This document shows, one piece after another, positions 62,461 through 64,000 of a stretch of 64,000 nt of DNA. The position numbers and the translations under genes were made by a program. Source of the DNA: Cryptomeria japonica (lineage: Eukaryota; Streptophyta; Pinopsida; Cupressales; Cupressaceae); the NCBI RefSeq assembly GCF_030272615.1, contig NC_081408.1, positions 607,978,173 to 608,042,172 of the forward strand, read 5' to 3'. Under the pieces are notes generated by a model. It did no database searches. It was not told the DNA's origin and worked only from the letters and a program-made list of their open reading frames with translations. The first letter of the stretch is position 1, and every line of letters starts with the position of its first letter.

Positions 62461-63440
62461 TGTATACACCTAAAAATGGTATGAAGATAATTAATTAAAT
62501 AAGCAATTATTTAATTAATCCCTCCTCCCCAATTTAATTGAATTCACTAAGCAATTTGATTAAATCTCTCATTCATCTACTTATTAATAAATCTAAGGAT
62601 TTACTAAATAGGTTCATTTCACCTCTTTAATTAATTAATTCCCCCCATCAAATTCATTTCTTCTAAATCCCCTAATTAATTAAAACAAATAAAATCATGA
62701 GTTGTTGAGATTAATTAGCCATTTTCCTAATATTTGAATTTTTAAATTCAAATTCTCATAACTTCTACCACTCTTAAACCTATCCATTCCTAAACCTAAC
62801 CCATTCTACCTACCACCTTGTCCCCTTTCATCCACCATCTTCTAAAACCTTTGTGACACTTGTCACTAAGTGTTCCCTTTAATCCAACTCCCTTTGCCAA
62901 CCTCCTCCAATTTAACCATTGATATCTTCAAATCAATCTCAACCGTTGATTCATGCCAACTCACCCCTAGCCTTGGAAAATCCTATAAATAGACCTCATT
63001 TTGGAGCTCAAAGGGTCCCAATTTCATATAATTTTTGCATATCATTTGATCCCATCTCATTCATAGCTTAAACATTGTTACTATAGGCATCTAGCTTATA
63101 GTTTATTAGTTTTAGCAATGTTATCATGCCCATTTCAGCTTAAGTCTTAGCTTAATCATGCTAGGATAATCATGAATTCATATAGATTAATCATGCTATC
63201 ATGCTAGATCATGCATCTTAATCATTCAAATCCTCCATCTAAGTGTAGTCAAGTCGCTGGAATTTGCATACTAAGATCTAAGAGCAAAATCCACACTCGC
63301 CTTTACTAGGAGGCAATAAGTCGATTAGCTATGGTTTTACGTTTCATTGATTTAATCTACTAACCATGCTTATAATGATTTATTGAGTGCATTGTGTTGC
63401 AAGAACAAGTATAATAGGTACACCACACAAATACATGACA
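62461..63440 (+). repeat. Element E 3' LTR
   Basis: 980 bp, aligning with 54182-55142. It has a small extra duplication near 62770-62800 (CCTATCCATTCCTAAACC-type) that explains most of the length difference. Confidence 0.95.
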
Positions 63441-63445
63441 CCTTC

Positions 63446-63990
63446 CAATACATGTTTTCTAATCTTAGCAACCACGACCTCGTCTCTCGACCTGCCTCTG
63501 TCAAAATGCCATTAATGTTTCTATTGTTTCCTTCTCGAGGTCTTCTCACAATCTGATTTTCTTGCTTATATACAGGCACCAACAAATCCTTGATTTGTTT
63601 ATGTTGCTCATTCTTCCTCAAGCCGCACTCTTCTATTCTGATATCCAAATCACGGGATCCATATTAAATGCATACTTGTAGAAACACCTATCTCTACATG
63701 ACACTCCACCAACCTCTTCATGGCATCCATGTCTTCTAGGTTTTTTTGTCGGTATGGATTGAATGACTGGCCAACTCCATTACTAGGTTCATCTGCCAGT
63801 ATACTAACCCTATCGTTTAAATCCTCAAACTGGTCTGTCATCAACCTTGCACTCTACTTCTCTTCTGGTGAACTACTCAATCTGTTAGCCCTCTTGCTAA
63901 CCTACCTTATGCACATCTTCATTAGATGGGGATTCTTCTGCATCTGTGCCTTGCCCATATTACCGGTGGACATACATACTGATAAACAAT
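63446..63990 (-). pseudogene. Gag-like fragment at the right edge
   Basis: On the minus strand two frames read protein-like. LADEPSNGVGQSFNPYRQ and MDAMKRLVECHVEI occur at 63844-63650. NGILTEAGRETRSWLLRLEN occurs at 63648-63446 after a frameshift near 63650. The last resembles the start of a plant gypsy retro-gag domain (W-L---E). It continues out of the window to the right and is cut by element E on the left. Its link to LTR F is uncertain. Confidence 0.4.
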
Positions 63991-64000
63991 CTTGATGATA

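Larger units (their letters stand above)
54182..63440 (+). mobile_element. Element E: Ty3/gypsy retrotransposon with RT deleted
   Basis: 9259 bp with LTRs of 961 and 980 bp, perfect CCTTC target duplications (54177-54181 and 63441-63445), primer-binding site, a long leader, gag remnant, protease, RNase H C-terminal part, integrase and polypurine tract. The protease-RNase H-integrase order is gypsy type. RT and the start of RNase H are missing between about 58911 and 59140. Stops are mostly TAG/TAA at Gln positions. It inserted into LTR F or its junction. Confidence 0.95.

Overview
The window looks like nuclear DNA from a plant with a large, retrotransposon-filled genome. A gymnosperm such as a conifer is my best guess, by inference. 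The reasons are low GC, plant-type Ty1/copia and Ty3/gypsy elements with long LTRs (0.8-1.7 kb), a CACTA (TNP2) fragment, tRNA-derived SINE candidates and no recognisable host gene. Almost all the coding sequence belongs to transposable elements, most of it broken by stops and frameshifts.

Layout, left to right. (A) 1-6626, + strand: the 3' part of a Sirevirus-like copia element, from gag through RNase H, ending in a 1.73 kb LTR. (B2) 7645-10601, - strand: the 5' part of a non-autonomous LTR element with LTR, primer-binding site, coiled-coil Gag-like ORF and an unknown ORF2. (B) 10925-17699, + strand: a structurally complete element with two LTRs, a perfect 5-bp target duplication (AGTCA), primer-binding site and polypurine tracts. 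It has a Gag-like ORF with zinc knuckles and a large non-pol ORF2, but no integrase, reverse transcriptase or RNase H. 17705-26543 is AT-rich, with LTR-like sequence, tandem repeats and a cluster of palindromes. 26544-28311 is an internally truncated CACTA element keeping the N-terminal, intron-containing part of a TNP2 transposase gene. 28921-32700 holds a diverged duplicated sequence and a probable solo LTR (29668-31819).

(D) 33339-48443, - strand, is a copia element whose 3' LTR was split by a second member of the same family, (C) 34485-42162, with a perfect GATCT target duplication. The 5' LTR of D also carries a SINE candidate. After a gene-poor stretch with a second SINE-like segment and a GT/GA microsatellite, an A-like LTR fragment (F, 53181-54181) is interrupted by (E) 54182-63440. 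E is a complete-ended Ty3/gypsy element (perfect CCTTC target duplication) that keeps protease, part of RNase H and integrase but has lost reverse transcriptase. A minus-strand gag-like fragment fills the right edge.

The most interesting content is the B/B2 family. Two diverged elements in opposite orientation share the same layout: LTR, iMet-type primer-binding site, coiled-coil Gag fragment, then the same unknown ORF2. This suggests a lineage of non-autonomous elements that carries its own protein. A second theme is decay: nearly all premature stops, in every element, lie where CAG or CAA (Gln) is expected. That is what methylated-cytosine deamination in plant CHG/CHH contexts would produce. 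C and D also share three identical nonsense positions, so copies may have spread from an already defective source.
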